From Bacteroides sp. (GTDB lineage: Bacteria; Bacteroidota; Bacteroidia; Bacteroidales; Muribaculaceae): a stretch of 32,023 nucleotides of DNA. A model generated the notes under the pieces. That model ran no database searches. It had not been told where the DNA came from and saw only the letters and a program-made list of their open reading frames with translations. The DNA is taken from contig JAAVCG010000009.1 of assembly GCA_014802435.1 (NCBI GenBank), forward strand, positions 40,761-72,783, given 5' to 3'. Both the position numbers and the translations under genes were made by a program. Positions 31,055 through 32,023 of this stretch are shown here, piece after piece (positions within the stretch are counted from its first letter, which is position 1; the number at the start of each line of letters is the position of its first letter).

Positions 31055-31107
31055 ATCTTATAAAACTTATAAATCTTATATATCTTATAAAACTTATAAG
31101 TCTTATA
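31054..31107. repeat. Six degenerate copies of the 9-bp AATCTTATA unit
   Basis: AATCTTATA, AAACTTATA, AATCTTATA, TATCTTATA, AAACTTATA and AGTCTTATA follow in tandem, the first base overlapping the flippase stop codon. The consensus equals the unit of the perfect tract at 5922-6002, read in the same strand. Confidence 0.9.
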
Positions 31108-31123
31108 TATTCACGCAGAAAAA

Positions 31124-31155
31124 TTTGCATCTTTGAAAAAATTTTTATAACTTTG
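31124..31155 (+). promoter_or_regulatory. Promoter of the final transcript
   Basis: TTTG (31124-31127), 20 bases and TAACTTTG (31148-31155) match exactly. Transcription should start near 31162, 25 bases before a 56-codon ORF and about 236 bases before the secreted-protein gene. Confidence 0.7.
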
Positions 31156-31186
31156 CAAATATCATCTCATTTCGTAAATAAGCTAA

Positions 31187-31357
31187 ATGACTAATACTCA
31201 ACAATTTACCCCCCCCCGTTTATGCGGGCTACATTCTCCGGAATGCGGCGCGGGTAATTGCACGCACACATTTTTTGCCCTACCAAATCAGGCGCACTAT
31301 GCGGTTTCTGACCCTCTCACGGGTCAAAAACTCCATGGTGCGCCTCTCTATATATAG
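31187..31357 (+). CDS. Possible 56-residue Cys-rich small protein with a C9 tract
   Basis: ATG 31187 opens a 56-codon frame ending TAG 31355-31357: MTNTQQFTPPRLCGLHSPEC at the start and ending TGQKLHGAPLYI. Cys13, His16, Cys20, Cys25 and His27 are clustered and could bind metal. Nine consecutive C residues (31209-31217) encode Thr-Pro-Pro, so a one-base slip would shift the frame. The location just after the promoter supports translation, but a leader RNA structure overlaps it and no homologue is known to me. Confidence 0.4.
   Translation: MTNTQQFTPPRLCGLHSPECGAGNCTHTFFALPNQAHYAVSDPLTGQKLHGAPLYI
31290..31345 (+). promoter_or_regulatory. Stable leader hairpin before the secreted-protein gene
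   Basis: AGGCGCACTATG (31290-31301) pairs with CATGGTGCGCCT (31334-31345), 12 bp with one G-U pair, enclosing GACCC/GGGTC (31310-31314 with 31321-31325). No T-run follows, so it is not an obvious terminator. It does not match a riboswitch class I know. It overlaps the end of the 56-codon ORF. Confidence 0.45.
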
Positions 31358-31397
31358 TCATTAATAATTTAATCAATAAAAATCACATTTTTATATC

Positions 31398-32023
31398 ATG
31401 AAAAAATCATTACTCCTTGCAGCTGCCGCGCTCTTTGGCTTTGCCCCGCAAGCCTCTGCGCTCGTTCAGCTTACCAACGACAACTGCGCGACGGAGATTA
31501 AGGACGGAGTGGTCCTCGCCCTCCAGTGCCTTGACACCAACGGCGGTCTCTGGAAATTCTGGAATGGCGTCCGCGTTAAAAGCGAAACTCTCAATCCCGA
31601 ACAGGGTCTCCTCCAGGTTGAATTCAACGGTGACACTCAGCGTGATGGTCGCCAGACTTTCTACCTGAAAGACTACAAGAACCCCGGTAACTATCTGGCA
31701 AACGCATCTGTAAGCTGGACCACTAACAAGTCTGACGCTGCCGTCTTCACCGCCTATGTGCCCGGAGATGGCGAATACAGCGACTGGACTTCAAAGCCTA
31801 TCTATCTGAACGTAAAGCAAAACACTGTCCGCTTTGATAAAGGCGGTTCTTACCTCAATACTCAACCGAACAATAACACTCCCGCTTATTCAAACGGCAA
31901 AGGCGGTTACTCATACTGGTTTGCCTACGCTTTCACTCAGGACGAAGCCGCAGCTATGACTGCCGACAATGCCCCGAAGATGATTACCTGTCACTACGCC
32001 TACGAAGACCCCAAGCACGCCGG
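31398..32023 (+). CDS. Secreted protein of unknown function, 3' end missing
   Basis: The frame runs from ATG 31398 off the end of the window (208 codons seen). A signal peptide MKKSLLLAAAALFGFAPQAS is followed by Ala, then LVQLTNDNCATEIKDGVV. Two stretches, NPGNYLANASVSWTTNKSDA and GGSYLNTQPNN with YSYWFAYAFTQDE, resemble ricin-like or other beta-trefoil repeats found in large Bacteroidales surface proteins. Since the C-terminus is missing, a catalytic or sorting domain cannot be excluded. It has a long structured leader and its own strong promoter. Confidence 0.75.
   Translation, partial: MKKSLLLAAAALFGFAPQASALVQLTNDNCATEIKDGVVLALQCLDTNGGLWKFWNGVRVKSETLNPEQGLLQVEFNGDTQRDGRQTFYLKDYKNPGNYLANASVSWTTNKSDAAVFTAYVPGDGEYSDWTSKPIYLNVKQNTVRFDKGGSYLNTQPNNNTPAYSNGKGGYSYWFAYAFTQDEAAAMTADNAPKMITCHYAYEDPKHA

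Noticed and set aside
30550-31194. 214-codon Pro/Arg-rich ORF over the flippase gene
   Set aside because: An out-of-frame shadow of the flippase that continues through the 9-bp repeat; low complexity, no family.
31162-31397. Known riboswitch (cobalamin, TPP, SAM)
   Set aside because: None of the conserved boxes of these classes is visible, and the downstream gene is a secreted protein without a matching pathway.

Overview
The window looks like a chromosomal segment of a Bacteroidales bacterium, most probably Muribaculaceae or a close relative. The signs are promoters of the Bacteroidota type (TTTG, 20 bases, TAnnTTTG) with little Shine-Dalgarno signal, a TonB-dependent receptor followed by DUF5689/DUF6359-type lipoproteins, paired DUF2807-like secreted proteins, Stealth proteins, and gut-Bacteroidales housekeeping genes. 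I saw no tRNA, rRNA, CRISPR array, insertion sequence or phage structural gene. The family-level assignment is inference.

Region 1 (1-7255) is cell-envelope and housekeeping. It holds a 5'-truncated Stealth sugar-phosphate transferase overlapping an NSS sodium symporter, a stand-alone DUF4143-type ATPase with twin palindromes at its promoter, a cytidylate-kinase-like gene on the minus strand, a second, complete Stealth gene coupled to a lipid A-type acyltransferase, a perfect 9-bp tandem repeat, ribH, and a TIGR02757 (DUF2400) gene.

Region 2 (7232-16713) is accessory in character and the most interesting part. A Hanks-type membrane kinase and a HTH-like partner run leftward. Diverging from them is a strong promoter, a roughly 335-nt structured leader or ncRNA, and a run of small or unusual genes: a PD-(D/E)XK nuclease-like protein with a duplicated C-terminal module, a very basic duplicated protein, a TerB-like protein, a small protein resembling the nuclease tail, a membrane-anchored OmpA-domain protein, and a duplicated alpha/beta protein. 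After a terminator come three tiny proteins and a voltage-gated-type ion channel lacking a recognisable potassium selectivity filter, then one more orphan. Nuclease, TerB, peptidoglycan-anchored OmpA protein, ion channel and kinase together suggest an envelope-linked stress or anti-phage system. That function is a hypothesis.

Region 3 (16714-24058) starts with a 205-bp nested palindrome containing an 18-bp terminator stem and a textbook promoter. It continues with a TonB-dependent receptor and two surface-type lipoproteins, the second carrying a tandem array of DUF6359-like domains. Region 4 (24055-31054) is a tightly packed co-directional run, mostly with 4-nt overlaps: a BadF-type sugar kinase/ATPase, serB, mscL, murI, a dus gene, two DUF2807-like proteins and a polysaccharide flippase. 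Region 5 (31055-32023) has another 9-bp repeat, a strong promoter, a Cys-rich 56-codon ORF containing a C9 tract, a 12-bp hairpin, and the start of a secreted protein that runs off the window.

A recurring feature is short 9-bp-period repeats that start at or just after stop codons at four places.
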